A model generated the notes under the pieces. It saw nothing but the letters and a program-made list of their open reading frames with translations. It had not been told where the DNA came from and ran no database searches. A DNA stretch of 61,135 bases, taken from NCBI GenBank assembly GCA_949035555.1, contig CAROLD010000010.1, forward strand, positions 1-61,135. The letters are read 5' to 3'. Below, in pieces: positions 26,502 to 34,528 of this stretch (positions are counted from its first letter, which is position 1; each line of letters begins with the position of its first letter). A program made the translations under genes and the position numbers. The DNA is from an uncultured bacterium (GTDB lineage: Bacteria; Cyanobacteriota; Vampirovibrionia; Gastranaerophilales; Gastranaerophilaceae).

Positions 26502-27587
26502 ATGGTAACAAAAAAGGAAGCATTAGAATTCGATTTTGAAGCGTTATTAGAAAAATACGATTATAAATTCCAGAAGGGTGACCTTGTAAAAGGTACAGTC
26601 TGTGGATTTGACAGCCATGGCGTTATGGTTGATATCGGTGCAAAAACAACCGCAATCATTCCAACATATGAAGCTGTAGATAAAGGCGAAAATATCGAAG
26701 AAAAGTTTGAAAAAGGTCAGGAAGGCGAATTCCTGATTATAAGAGAAGAAGATGAAGAAGGTAAATTCCTTCTATCTAAGAAAAAAGTTGATTTTGCATA
26801 TGCTTGGAAAGAGCTTGAAAAGGCAAAAGAAGCTGATGAAACAATTCTTGGTACAGTTCTTAATGTCGTAAAAGGCGGAATTTTAGTTGAAGTTTCAGGT
26901 GTTAGAGGGTTTATTCCTTCTTCTCAATTGAGAACCAGAGAAGCTGACGTTGAAGTTGGTTCAAAACTTGAATTGAAAATTTTAACTCTTGATGCTCAGC
27001 AAAATAACTTTATTCTTTCCAATAAGAAAGTTTATGAAGATTCAGCCGAAGAAGCAAGAAAGAATATTTTCTCACAAATTGAAGCCGGTCAGATTGTTAA
27101 AGGTGAAGTTGTAAGAATTACAGACTTCGGTGCCTTTATTGATTTAGGCGGCATCGACGGATTATTACCTTTATCTCAATTATCTTGGAGATGGATTGAT
27201 CATCCTACAGATATTCTGAATGTCGGTGATAAAATTGATGTTGAAGTTATTGCAGTTGATCATGAAAAACAAAGAGTTTCATTGAGTTTGAAAAATCTTG
27301 AGCCGGATCCATGGATTGAAGCTGAAAAAAGTGTTAAAGAAGGCGACAAGGTTGAAGGTACTGTTACCCGCTTGAAACATTTTGGTGCTTTTGTTGAAGT
27401 GTTCCCTGGCGTAGAGGCTCTTCTTCCACATAACGAAGTAGTTGATTATCAAAATGAATCTAAATCAATTCTTCAAGTTGGTGATAAAATCAGCACTTAT
27501 ATTATTAAATTTAATCCGGCAGACAAACGTATCGCATTGTCAGTGCATGAGCAATCAGAAGCTTCATCTGAAGAAGTATCAGAATAA
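26502..27587 (+). CDS. rpsA: Ribosomal protein S1 (four S1 domains)
   Basis: mRNA-binding protein of the small ribosomal subunit that helps load leaders with weak ribosome sites. The 361-residue protein has four S1 OB-fold domains, at about 24-92, 110-175, 193-260 and 278-347, each opening with a G-x-x-V-x-G-x-V pattern (GDLVKGTVCGF, GQIVKGEVVRITDFGAF, GDKVEGTVTRLKHFGAF). The E. coli protein has six domains; shorter S1 proteins are usual in Cyanobacteria and many Gram-positives. The ATG at 26502 follows GGAG by about 6 bases and is preferred to upstream TTG and ATG codons lacking such a site. Confidence 0.93.
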   Translation: MVTKKEALEFDFEALLEKYDYKFQKGDLVKGTVCGFDSHGVMVDIGAKTTAIIPTYEAVDKGENIEEKFEKGQEGEFLIIREEDEEGKFLLSKKKVDFAYAWKELEKAKEADETILGTVLNVVKGGILVEVSGVRGFIPSSQLRTREADVEVGSKLELKILTLDAQQNNFILSNKKVYEDSAEEARKNIFSQIEAGQIVKGEVVRITDFGAFIDLGGIDGLLPLSQLSWRWIDHPTDILNVGDKIDVEVIAVDHEKQRVSLSLKNLEPDPWIEAEKSVKEGDKVEGTVTRLKHFGAFVEVFPGVEALLPHNEVVDYQNESKSILQVGDKISTYIIKFNPADKRIALSVHEQSEASSEEVSE

Positions 27588-27603
27588 CAATTATATATAT
27601 TGA

Positions 27604-27640
27604 AATAGCGGCAGAAAATATTTTCTGCCGCTATTTTTTT
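27604..27640 (+). terminator. Terminator after rpsA
   Basis: A 15-bp perfect hairpin (27604-27618 with 27621-27635, TA centre) with core AGCGGCAG and a T run to 27640. Confidence 0.88.
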
Positions 27641-27736
27641 GACTTTTAAAACTTCATCATTATAACAATATCATACGTTTAGATGTTTATTACTCCTTGA
27701 AAGTAGGACATAATAAATCAAGAAAGAGTATTAGGC

Positions 27737-28225
27737 ATGCTATTCAGATACAGACTGCAAAAAGTTTTGGATTTCAGAATAAACCAAAAAGAAGAACAGC
27801 GAATGAAGGTTCAAAAAGCCCAGCAGGCAGTGTTTGAAGCGGAACAGAATATCAAAAAAAATGAACAGGATATTTTGGATACCAAAGCCGGTATGCGCAC
27901 TGCTGACCCTAGGATGTATGACACTTATGATAAGTTCCTGCAGCATTTGTGGCAGAAGGCAGAAGAACTCGAACAAATAAGGCTTAATCTTCAAAAAAAA
28001 CTGGATGAAGAACTCGAAAAGCTTGTAAAATGCGAACAGGCAGTGAAAGTTCTTGAAAAGCACAAAGAAAAAAGTAAAGAAATTTATCTTCAAGAAGAAA
28101 AAGCCGCAGAGCTAAAACAATTTTCAGAACTCGGTGTAACTCGATTTTTCAAACAAAGTCAAGAGCGTGCCGAAGAGGAAGAAAGAGATATTTTAAGGCA
28201 GTTAAAGCAAATAGAAGGTATTTAA
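27737..28225 (+). CDS. FliJ-like flagellar export chaperone
   Basis: A 162-residue, almost wholly coiled-coil protein. The opening LFRYRLQKVLDFRINQKEEQ is the FliJ signature (F-x-x-x-L-x-x-V-L-x-x-R), and length and charge fit. FliJ couples the FliI ATPase to the export gate of the flagellar type III secretion system. FliI, which normally precedes fliJ, is absent here; the gene upstream is rpsA behind a terminator. The next gene starts one base after the stop and is FliK-like, the order found in many flagellar operons. No strong ribosome site beyond AAAGAG is visible. Confidence 0.75.
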   Translation: MLFRYRLQKVLDFRINQKEEQRMKVQKAQQAVFEAEQNIKKNEQDILDTKAGMRTADPRMYDTYDKFLQHLWQKAEELEQIRLNLQKKLDEELEKLVKCEQAVKVLEKHKEKSKEIYLQEEKAAELKQFSELGVTRFFKQSQERAEEEERDILRQLKQIEGI

Positions 28226-28226
28226 A

Positions 28227-29093
28227 ATGGGTATAGACGCAGCATCTTCAACTTCATCTACAGTAAGCAGTACGACACAAGTCTCTTCTGCTTCAAATTC
28301 AGACAACGCAAAGAAAACTTCAACAGATTCATCCTTCAAAGATGAAATGAGTAAAGTCTCCTCAAAAGAGGAAAAAGATACAAAATCACACGAGAATGTA
28401 GAAACTGAAAAAACTCAAGATACATTAGACAAATTTGATAATAATCAACAAAAAGATGAAAATGATGAGTTTCAAAATTTATCAGGAGCTATTGATTATA
28501 CAAAGTTTGGGGCAATGGAATTAAACAATGCAAATACAATGCTTCAAAATAATATTCGAGAAATGATGAATACAACCTCTCAAATTCCTGAGGTTAACGG
28601 ATTACAAGCAACCGGAAGTATTTTTTCATTTGGGTTAGCCGGTGAAGGCAAAAATCAGGTTTCTCTGACTCAGGATGATGCTCAATTTTTTATAAATCTT
28701 ACACAAGAAAATGATATTTCTTCGCAAAATATTAACGCTTTAGCTCAAAATATGATTGCAAACGGTGCAGATGCGGCGGAAGTTTCAAAAAATGCTAAAA
28801 TTTCTCAAACCTTGTTAAATGCCATAAATACAGCAAAAGAGAATAATCAGCCTTTAAGAATTGATTTTGATCAAAATATTTCGGTTATTCTTCGTATCGG
28901 TCAAGATGGTGCACTTTCTGCAAGGTTTATACCGGGCGATAAAGCAGTTGAACAATACTTAAGAAATAATATTGAAACTTTAAAAGCTACATTTAATGAA
29001 AATGACCTTCCATACTCAGAATTGTCATATTCTAACAGCAGTAAGCAGCAAAATGAAAAAAGACGTAATAAACAGCAGCAAGGAGAACAATAA
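28227..29093 (+). CDS. FliK-like hook-length control protein
   Basis: A 288-residue protein. The first 90 residues are Ser/Thr/Lys/Glu-rich and disordered, as in FliK, whose extended N-terminus is exported and measures hook length. The folded C-terminal part (about 200-265) reads QPLRIDFDQNISVILRIGQD then FIPGDKAVEQYLRNNIETLK, matching the layout of the FliK C-terminal domain (L-x-L-x-P-x-x-x-G-x-V strands then a helix over the last 30 residues). It ends in a Lys/Gln/Arg-rich tail, also seen in FliK. The position between FliJ-like and hook/rod-like genes supports the call; sequence alone is suggestive rather than decisive. Confidence 0.6.
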   Translation: MGIDAASSTSSTVSSTTQVSSASNSDNAKKTSTDSSFKDEMSKVSSKEEKDTKSHENVETEKTQDTLDKFDNNQQKDENDEFQNLSGAIDYTKFGAMELNNANTMLQNNIREMMNTTSQIPEVNGLQATGSIFSFGLAGEGKNQVSLTQDDAQFFINLTQENDISSQNINALAQNMIANGADAAEVSKNAKISQTLLNAINTAKENNQPLRIDFDQNISVILRIGQDGALSARFIPGDKAVEQYLRNNIETLKATFNENDLPYSELSYSNSSKQQNEKRRNKQQQGEQ

Positions 29094-29932
29094 TGAATGA
29101 TGCTTTTATCACTGCTATAAATACTCAGTATGCAACTATTAATTGGATAGATGTTATTTCAGATAACATGACAAACATCTATACTCCGGGTTTTAAGGAA
29201 AAGCAGGTAAACTTTAAAACTTTCCTTAACGGCACAATCAGTGATGATTATGCAAAAAATATGGGACAGGGTAAATCAACTCCGGGCACCTCAAAAGATA
29301 ATGTTTTTCTTGAAGGTAAAGGCTTTTTCCTAACTAAAACAGGAGATGGTAGAAGTGTATATACTCGTTTAGGTGAATTTACATTTGACGGAGAAGGTGT
29401 TTATCGTGCTAAAAACGGAAATACTGTTCAAGGCTATATACTAAACGACAAAGGTGAAATTATGCAAGGTACAAAAGCAATTAGTGCAGATTTGTATCAA
29501 CAAACATCTTTAAAAGGCGGAGCGCTTGATGTTCCTACAACAAGTATAAAGATGTGGATAGATCCTAATAATGGCAAATATTTAGGAAAATATGACGAGT
29601 ATGAAATTAAAAACGACGGAACTATTGTTGGTAAAGCTGAAAATGGTAAAAAAGTAGTACCTCTGTACAGAATTACTACAAGAAATTTCCATAATGCAGC
29701 TGGGCTGTACGAATACAAAAACGGTCAATTCCTTGAAACAGAAGAATCCGGCAAACCGGTTCTTGGATGTGGTGAAATTCGTTCAGGCTTAATAGAATTA
29801 TCAAATGCTGATTTTAAAGGTAATATTTCATATTATCAAATGGCAAAAATGCAGATGGAAGTAGTTAATAAATTGATTTCCTCGAATAAAGAACTTTTAC
29901 AGCAGGCTATGCAACTGGTCAGCAGTTCGTAA
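29093..29932 (+). CDS. Flagellar hook/basal-body rod-type protein (FlgE/F/G family)
   Basis: A 279-residue axial protein. The N-terminal domain has ISDNMTNIYTPGFKEKQVNF, a variant of the N-x-L-A-N-x-x-T-x-G-F-K rod/hook signature. The next block, FLEGKGFFLTKTGDGRSVYTRLGEFTFDGEG, matches the domain shared by FlgE, FlgF and FlgG. The C-terminus (LIELSNADFKGNISYYQMAK to the end) has the helical tail but departs from the usual L-x-x-S-N-V-D. Length is between FlgG (about 260) and short FlgE. Its start overlaps the FliK-like stop by one base (TAATG). Which axial element it builds is not clear, as no other rod, hook or filament gene is nearby. Confidence 0.85.
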   Translation: MNDAFITAINTQYATINWIDVISDNMTNIYTPGFKEKQVNFKTFLNGTISDDYAKNMGQGKSTPGTSKDNVFLEGKGFFLTKTGDGRSVYTRLGEFTFDGEGVYRAKNGNTVQGYILNDKGEIMQGTKAISADLYQQTSLKGGALDVPTTSIKMWIDPNNGKYLGKYDEYEIKNDGTIVGKAENGKKVVPLYRITTRNFHNAAGLYEYKNGQFLETEESGKPVLGCGEIRSGLIELSNADFKGNISYYQMAKMQMEVVNKLISSNKELLQQAMQLVSSS

Positions 29933-29966
29933 TTATGCAATCCCAAAATTATTAAACTCCATTTTA

Positions 29967-29991
29967 AGAGGCAAACACTGCCTCTTTTTTT
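29967..29991 (+). terminator. Terminator of the flagellar trio
   Basis: Stem AGAGGCA (29967-29973) with TGCCTCT (29979-29985) and a run of T, 34 bases after the stop. Confidence 0.85.
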
Positions 29992-30022
29992 GTATCTTTT
30001 ATTTAATAAAATTTTTAAAATA

Positions 30023-30051
30023 TTTACTTTTTTTAGAAAACATTTTATAAT
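30023..30051 (+). promoter_or_regulatory. Promoter of rpiB-rsfS
   Basis: TTTACT (30023-30028), 17 bp, TATAAT (30046-30051), about 48 bases upstream of the chosen rpiB start. Confidence 0.6.
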
Positions 30052-30098
30052 TAAAGAATACCAAAAGGGTATCACATAGTATGGAAAGGGTGTTTATT

Positions 30099-30533
30099 AT
30101 GGAAAATTTAAAAGTTGCAATTGGTTCAGACCACGGCGGTTTCCGCTATAAAGAAAATATTATTGATTACTTAAAATCCAGAAATATAGAATATGTTGAC
30201 GTTGGCACACACACACCTGAATCTTGTGACTATCCTGAAATCGCAAGAAATGTTGCAGAAAAAGTTATCTCAGGCGAAGTAAACAGAGGTATTTTGATTT
30301 GTGGAACAGGAATAGGAATGTCACTTGCGGCAAATAAAGTTCATGGTGTTCGTGCGGCTTTATGCGGAGATACATATTCTGCAAGAGTTTCAAGAGCTCA
30401 TAATAATGCAAATGTCCTATGTCTGGGCGAACGTGTTATAGGTGAACACCTTGCTCTTGATATAGTTGATATATGGTTAAAAACAGGTTTTGAAGGCGGA
30501 AGACACAAACGCCGTGTTGATATGATTGAATAG
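30099..30533 (+). CDS. rpiB: Ribose-5-phosphate isomerase B
   Basis: Interconverts ribose 5-phosphate and ribulose 5-phosphate in the pentose phosphate pathway. At 144 residues from the ATG at 30099 it has the RpiB/LacAB length. Signatures are AIGSDHGGF near the N-terminus, ILICGTGIGMSLAANKVHGVRAA with the catalytic Cys, and SRAHNNANVLCLGERV. The 30099 start has AAAGGG 8 bases upstream; an in-frame ATG at 30081 would add six residues. Followed closely by rsfS. Confidence 0.93.
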   Translation: MENLKVAIGSDHGGFRYKENIIDYLKSRNIEYVDVGTHTPESCDYPEIARNVAEKVISGEVNRGILICGTGIGMSLAANKVHGVRAALCGDTYSARVSRAHNNANVLCLGERVIGEHLALDIVDIWLKTGFEGGRHKRRVDMIE

Positions 30534-30546
30534 AGGAAGGTAAACA

Positions 30547-30942
30547 TTGAACGAAATAGACTCACATAAATTTGCGTGCATATTAGCGCAGTTTCTCGAC
30601 GATAAATTGGCTAAAGATATTACAATTTTAAATATTAGTAATGTATCATCCTTAGCAGATTATTTTGTTATCGCTACAGGGGATTCCACACCTCAGGTTA
30701 AGGCATTAATGGAAACAGCTAAAGATAAGGTTAAAACGACATTTTCAAGGCTTCCTATACGTCAGGAAAATGATTTGAAAAATCGTTGGAATCTCTTAGA
30801 TTATGGAGATGTTGTAGTGCATATTCTTCATAAGGAGGAACGCGAAACTTATGCTATAGAGAAATTCTGGAGCCACGCATATAGCGTGCTTGAAGATGAA
30901 TGGCGTCAAACTGCTAAAGACTACAGCGAATATAATAATTAA
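30547..30942 (+). CDS. rsfS: Ribosomal silencing factor RsfS (Iojap family)
   Basis: Binds ribosomal protein L14 on the free 50S subunit and blocks subunit joining under starvation. The 131-residue protein has the family blocks LADYFVIATGDSTPQVKAL and WNLLDYGDVVVHIL, followed by the E-x-R-x-x-Y-x-I-E-x-F-W motif. The start is TTG at 30547, chosen because a strong AGGAAGG site (30534-30540) lies 6 bases upstream and the family N-terminus begins there. It shares the rpiB transcript. Confidence 0.92.
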   Translation: MNEIDSHKFACILAQFLDDKLAKDITILNISNVSSLADYFVIATGDSTPQVKALMETAKDKVKTTFSRLPIRQENDLKNRWNLLDYGDVVVHILHKEERETYAIEKFWSHAYSVLEDEWRQTAKDYSEYNN

Positions 30943-30962
30943 AATTAATTAAGAAATTAAAT

Positions 30963-30998
30963 AAAAAAAGAAGCAATCATATGATTGCTTCTTTTTTT
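30963..30998. terminator. Bidirectional terminator, rsfS / skp
   Basis: A perfect 18-bp inverted repeat (30963-30980 with 30981-30998) with GAAGCAATCAT as the core and A/T runs at both ends. Confidence 0.85.
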
Positions 30999-31013
30999 AT
31001 TCTGCTTATTAAA

Positions 31014-31469
31014 TTATTTTACAACTTTTATGACTTCAGCAGTAATATCTTTTCCGCCATATAATACGATACCTTTGCTAAGAACTAGGTTGTAGCCGTC
31101 AGCTTTTGCTTTAGCTTCAATTTGCTGTGAAATTGATGTATCAAGTTCTTTTAATTTTGCGGCATATTCTTGATCCATTTTTTCTTTTTTAGCCATTAGT
31201 TCTTTGTTATATTTTTCTTCAGCTACTTTTTTCTTAGATGCATCAGTAATTGCGGCTACGTCTTTTCTTGCTTTTTCAACAAATTTAATGATATCTTCTG
31301 CTTTAGCCTGTTGTTCTTTTTTTAGAGCTTGAACTTTTGCTGACGCATTAACAACTTGTGGAACATCAACAATTGCTACAGAGAATTCTGCGGCATTAGC
31401 TGATGTTCCAAAAGTTAAACATCCCGCAACTGCAAGTGCAGCTGCAAATAAACTAAAATTTTTTCTCAT
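31014..31469 (-). CDS. OmpH/Skp family periplasmic chaperone
   Basis: A 151-residue secreted protein. A signal peptide (MRKNFSLFAAALAVAGCLTF to SANA|AE, about 1-26) is followed by the short Skp strand FSVAIVDVPQVV and two long charged helices (about 45-125), the tentacles that hold unfolded outer-membrane proteins. The C-terminal LVLSKGIVLYGGKDITAEV matches the OmpH end strand. It is divergent from the ShlB-type outer-membrane transporter, a plausible client. An AGGAG site precedes the start. Confidence 0.88.
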   Translation of the reverse strand: MRKNFSLFAAALAVAGCLTFGTSANAAEFSVAIVDVPQVVNASAKVQALKKEQQAKAEDIIKFVEKARKDVAAITDASKKKVAEEKYNKELMAKKEKMDQEYAAKLKELDTSISQQIEAKAKADGYNLVLSKGIVLYGGKDITAEVIKVVK

Positions 31470-31558
31470 AACTCTTTCTCCTTTTTAACATATTTATAAT
31501 ATCACAAACTAAAGATTTATGTATAGTAATCCATTTGATTTATTTTTTGTGTAACATC

Positions 31559-31587
31559 TTTACATGATTTTCGTAATTTAGTATAAT
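31559..31587 (+). promoter_or_regulatory. Strong promoter of the TpsB-type transporter gene
   Basis: TTTACA (31559-31564), 17 bp, TATAAT (31582-31587), leaving a leader of about 140 bases. The -35 box overlaps an imperfect palindrome TGTAA-N5-TTACA (about 31550-31564). Confidence 0.6.
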
Positions 31588-31736
31588 GTGATAGTGATTT
31601 AATAGATACCTTTGTAAAATATTGTAACAAAAATATAAAAAAGGTTTTTATTTAATTGCAGTCGATGGACAATAATCTTAAAAGATATACAACTAGATAT
31701 ACAAAATAATATTATTAATAGAAGGTGAATAAGACA

Positions 31737-33755
31737 ATGAAAAAGGTTAACCAAACTAATCGATTATTACGTACTATGCTTACAGCGTCTGCAATTTGTG
31801 CCTTATCTGTTTCTGCACCTGCGTTTGCTGCCGGTGAAGCCGGTCTTCCTGCCGGCGGGCTTATTCCAAACGGTCCCGGATACAATGCCAAAGGTGTGCA
31901 AATTATGCATGAAGTCGGTGGTGCAACTATTCATGATGCTGATATGATGAGATATGATAAAAATCGTCGTCGTGGTGAAAGCGATTATTATCAGTACGAG
32001 CAAAAACGTTATGGAACAGGCGGAACTGCCGTAACTAATTATGCTACTCCGGAAACAAGCATTCCTGATGCAATGAAGGCAACTGTTGACGAAATGGGTT
32101 CAAAAGGTGTCTATGTAAATTCTATTGAAGTTTCGCCTTCTGAAATCCTTACCCGAGAGGAAATTAATGGTGTTATAGGACAGTATGTCGGTCGTAACGT
32201 ATTTATGTCTGACATTCAGAGTGCTGTTAATGCCTTAAATAATTTATATGCCGAACGCGGCTATGTTACAGCAAGAGCTTATCTGCCGGAACAAACTGTT
32301 TCTAACGGAAATATAAGAATTGACCTTATCGAAAGTAAAATCGGTGAAGTTACCGTAGTGAATAATAAATATACAACAGATAATTATATTTTAAAACGTA
32401 TGCCGCAAAAATCTGGCGAATTGTTTGATATCGTCGATTTAGAAAAAGATGTTTTGGATTTCAACAGATATCATGACGGTGTTAATCTTGCAGCTAACTT
32501 GAAAGCCGGTACTATGCCGGGAACTACTGATATTGAGCTTACCGCTCAGGAAACTTTCCCATTCCACTTAATTGGTATGATGGATAACGCAGGTCGTAGA
32601 AGTACCGGTCAGTTAAGAGGTGGTCCTGCCATTGTTGCAGACAGCTTATTCCACCACAGAGACCAAATGTCACTCGGTACATATTTCTCTAAAGGTGCAG
32701 TAAGCCCATTCTTTGATTATAGCTATCCTGTTAACAAAAAAGACGGTAGAATAGGTTTTTCTTACTCTTCTACATTTGCTAATGTTAAAAACGGACCTTA
32801 TAGCTGGATGGGATTAAAAAGTAATTCTTATGTATATAGCTTGTATTATGATCAACCAATTGTAAGAACAAGAGGGTTTGAATTAAAAGGTTTTACAGCA
32901 TTAAACTACAAAAGAGCAAGAAGCTGGTCTAACTTAGGTGATATGTTTGGTCTTCCTTATGACCCTATCAAAGATGTTGACCAGGTTACAAGCTGGGATG
33001 TCGGTGTTAACATGAGAAAAGATACTAAACGCGGTATCTGGTATATGAATCAGAATGCGTCAATGGCATTCCCTATTTTTGACAGTGAATCCAGCTACTT
33101 CAAGATGAGCGGTGGTTTATTAAGACTTCACGATTTTTCTCACGGTGTAATCGGCCAATTGAGAGGAAGTTATCAAATTATACCTAACAGCAAGCATATT
33201 CCATATATTGACCAATTCCAAACAGGTGGTCTTGCAACTGTTAGAGGTTATTCTGAAGGTGTAATGCTTGGTAAGAGCGGTTATTTCTTTAGTGGTGAAT
33301 TAATGTTCCCGTTATTACCAAGAACATTAACTTCTAAAACCGGTGAAACCCGTAACTTTGTAGGAAATTATCTTAAAGGTGCGTTGTTCGCTGATACTGC
33401 AGGAATATTCCCTTGGGTTGGCGAAGATATCTATGGTGGAAGTTATTTCTTAGCTTCAATTGGTATGGGTGTGAGAGTTCAATTACCAGGTGACTTGAGT
33501 GCTCGTTTATACTGGGGTTATCCTCTTATAAACAATGCTTATGAACAGCATAGACATATGGGACGTTTCCATTTTGAATTAACAGTTGAACCTGATTTTG
33601 ACTCATTGTTAAGCAAACGTTCTACAAAAGCTCAACCGGTTCCTCAGCCTCAACCGCAGACTCAACCGGCTCCGCTTGAACCAATCGGACCAAATAATTA
33701 TGATGATATCAGACACTATGACTACTTGTTAGACGGTTCTGCAACAGCATTATAA
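31737..33755 (+). CDS. ShlB/FhaC/HecB-type outer-membrane transporter (TpsB)
   Basis: A 672-residue two-partner-secretion transporter. A signal peptide ends near SAPAFA|AG (about residue 31). After a Gly-rich linker come two POTRA domains, about 126-201 (VYVNSIEVSPSEILTREEI to LIESKIGEV) and 204-272. A 16-strand barrel runs to about 610, with the L6 signature VRGY at 502-505. After a plausible final strand (GRFHFELTVEPDF) there is a 50-residue Pro/Gln tail (PVPQPQPQTQPAP), unusual because barrels normally end at the last strand. No TpsA filamentous partner is in the window. The ATG at 31737 has GAAGGTG 9 bases upstream; a GTG at 31725 is less likely. Confidence 0.88.
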   Translation: MKKVNQTNRLLRTMLTASAICALSVSAPAFAAGEAGLPAGGLIPNGPGYNAKGVQIMHEVGGATIHDADMMRYDKNRRRGESDYYQYEQKRYGTGGTAVTNYATPETSIPDAMKATVDEMGSKGVYVNSIEVSPSEILTREEINGVIGQYVGRNVFMSDIQSAVNALNNLYAERGYVTARAYLPEQTVSNGNIRIDLIESKIGEVTVVNNKYTTDNYILKRMPQKSGELFDIVDLEKDVLDFNRYHDGVNLAANLKAGTMPGTTDIELTAQETFPFHLIGMMDNAGRRSTGQLRGGPAIVADSLFHHRDQMSLGTYFSKGAVSPFFDYSYPVNKKDGRIGFSYSSTFANVKNGPYSWMGLKSNSYVYSLYYDQPIVRTRGFELKGFTALNYKRARSWSNLGDMFGLPYDPIKDVDQVTSWDVGVNMRKDTKRGIWYMNQNASMAFPIFDSESSYFKMSGGLLRLHDFSHGVIGQLRGSYQIIPNSKHIPYIDQFQTGGLATVRGYSEGVMLGKSGYFFSGELMFPLLPRTLTSKTGETRNFVGNYLKGALFADTAGIFPWVGEDIYGGSYFLASIGMGVRVQLPGDLSARLYWGYPLINNAYEQHRHMGRFHFELTVEPDFDSLLSKRSTKAQPVPQPQPQTQPAPLEPIGPNNYDDIRHYDYLLDGSATAL

Positions 33756-33784
33756 TAGAGCAAATATTTTTGATATATAATAGA

Positions 33785-33815
33785 AGACGACGGATAATGA
33801 TCTGTCGTCTTTTTA
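33785..33815 (+). terminator. Terminator after the TpsB-type gene
   Basis: Stem AGACGACGGA (33785-33794) with TCTGTCGTCT (33801-33810), one wobble, then TTTTT. Confidence 0.85.
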
Positions 33816-33830
33816 TTTGAGGAATTGAAT

Positions 33831-34526
33831 ATGGTATGTAAATCAATATTTATAACAGCAACAGGAACTGATATCGGAAAAACTTATGTTAGTGGTTTGT
33901 TAGTAAAAAAAATGCGGGATATGGGTTTTAAGTGCGGATATTATAAACCTGCACTAAGCGGTGCACTTCATAATACTGAGGGGCTTATTCCGGGAGATTG
34001 TGAATTTGTTGTAAATTTGGCAGAGCTTGATATAAGTCCACAAGATTGTGTTACATATTGCTTTGAAGAGGCTGTTTCACCACATCTTGCTGCAAAAAGA
34101 CTTGGGATTAGGATTGAAAAAAATGTAATTAAAACTGAGTTTAATAAGTTGTCTGCCAATTATGATTATCTTGTTGTAGAGGGAGCAGGAGGAATTACCT
34201 GTCCTTTTAATATTGATGATGAAATTTTACTTTTACCTGATGTTATTAAGGAACTTGGTACTGATATTTTAATTATTGCAGACGGTGGGCTTGGTACAAT
34301 AAATTCAGTAATTCTAACAGTTGAGTATGCAAAATCACATGGGCTTAATATTCGCGGTATAATTTTAAATAATTATGATGAAAATGACTTTATGCATCAG
34401 GATAATAAGTTACAAGTTGAGCGTTTGACAGGTGTTAAGGTTATAGCCGTTGTAAAAAAATCCGAAAAGGATTTGCAGATTTCAAAAGAAGATTTAATAA
34501 GTATTTTTACTCCAAAGGAAGGTTAA
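33831..34526 (+). CDS. bioD: Dethiobiotin synthetase
   Basis: Closes the ureido ring of dethiobiotin using ATP and CO2 in biotin synthesis. The 231-residue protein has the P-loop FITATGTDIGKTYVSGLL at the N-terminus, YKPALSG (substrate Lys) and VVEGAGGITCPF. The ATG at 33831 has GAGGA 7 bases upstream; an in-frame TTG at 33825 is not favoured. bioA follows after 2 bases, with GGAAGG at its start overlapping the end of bioD. bioB and bioF are not in the window. Confidence 0.93.
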   Translation: MVCKSIFITATGTDIGKTYVSGLLVKKMRDMGFKCGYYKPALSGALHNTEGLIPGDCEFVVNLAELDISPQDCVTYCFEEAVSPHLAAKRLGIRIEKNVIKTEFNKLSANYDYLVVEGAGGITCPFNIDDEILLLPDVIKELGTDILIIADGGLGTINSVILTVEYAKSHGLNIRGIILNNYDENDFMHQDNKLQVERLTGVKVIAVVKKSEKDLQISKEDLISIFTPKEG

Positions 34527-34528
34527 TT

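Noticed and set aside
31470..31736. Small RNA or small gene in the skp/TpsB intergenic region
   Set aside because: It holds a strong plus-strand promoter and a long leader, but I see no terminator hairpin or frame with a ribosome site within it.
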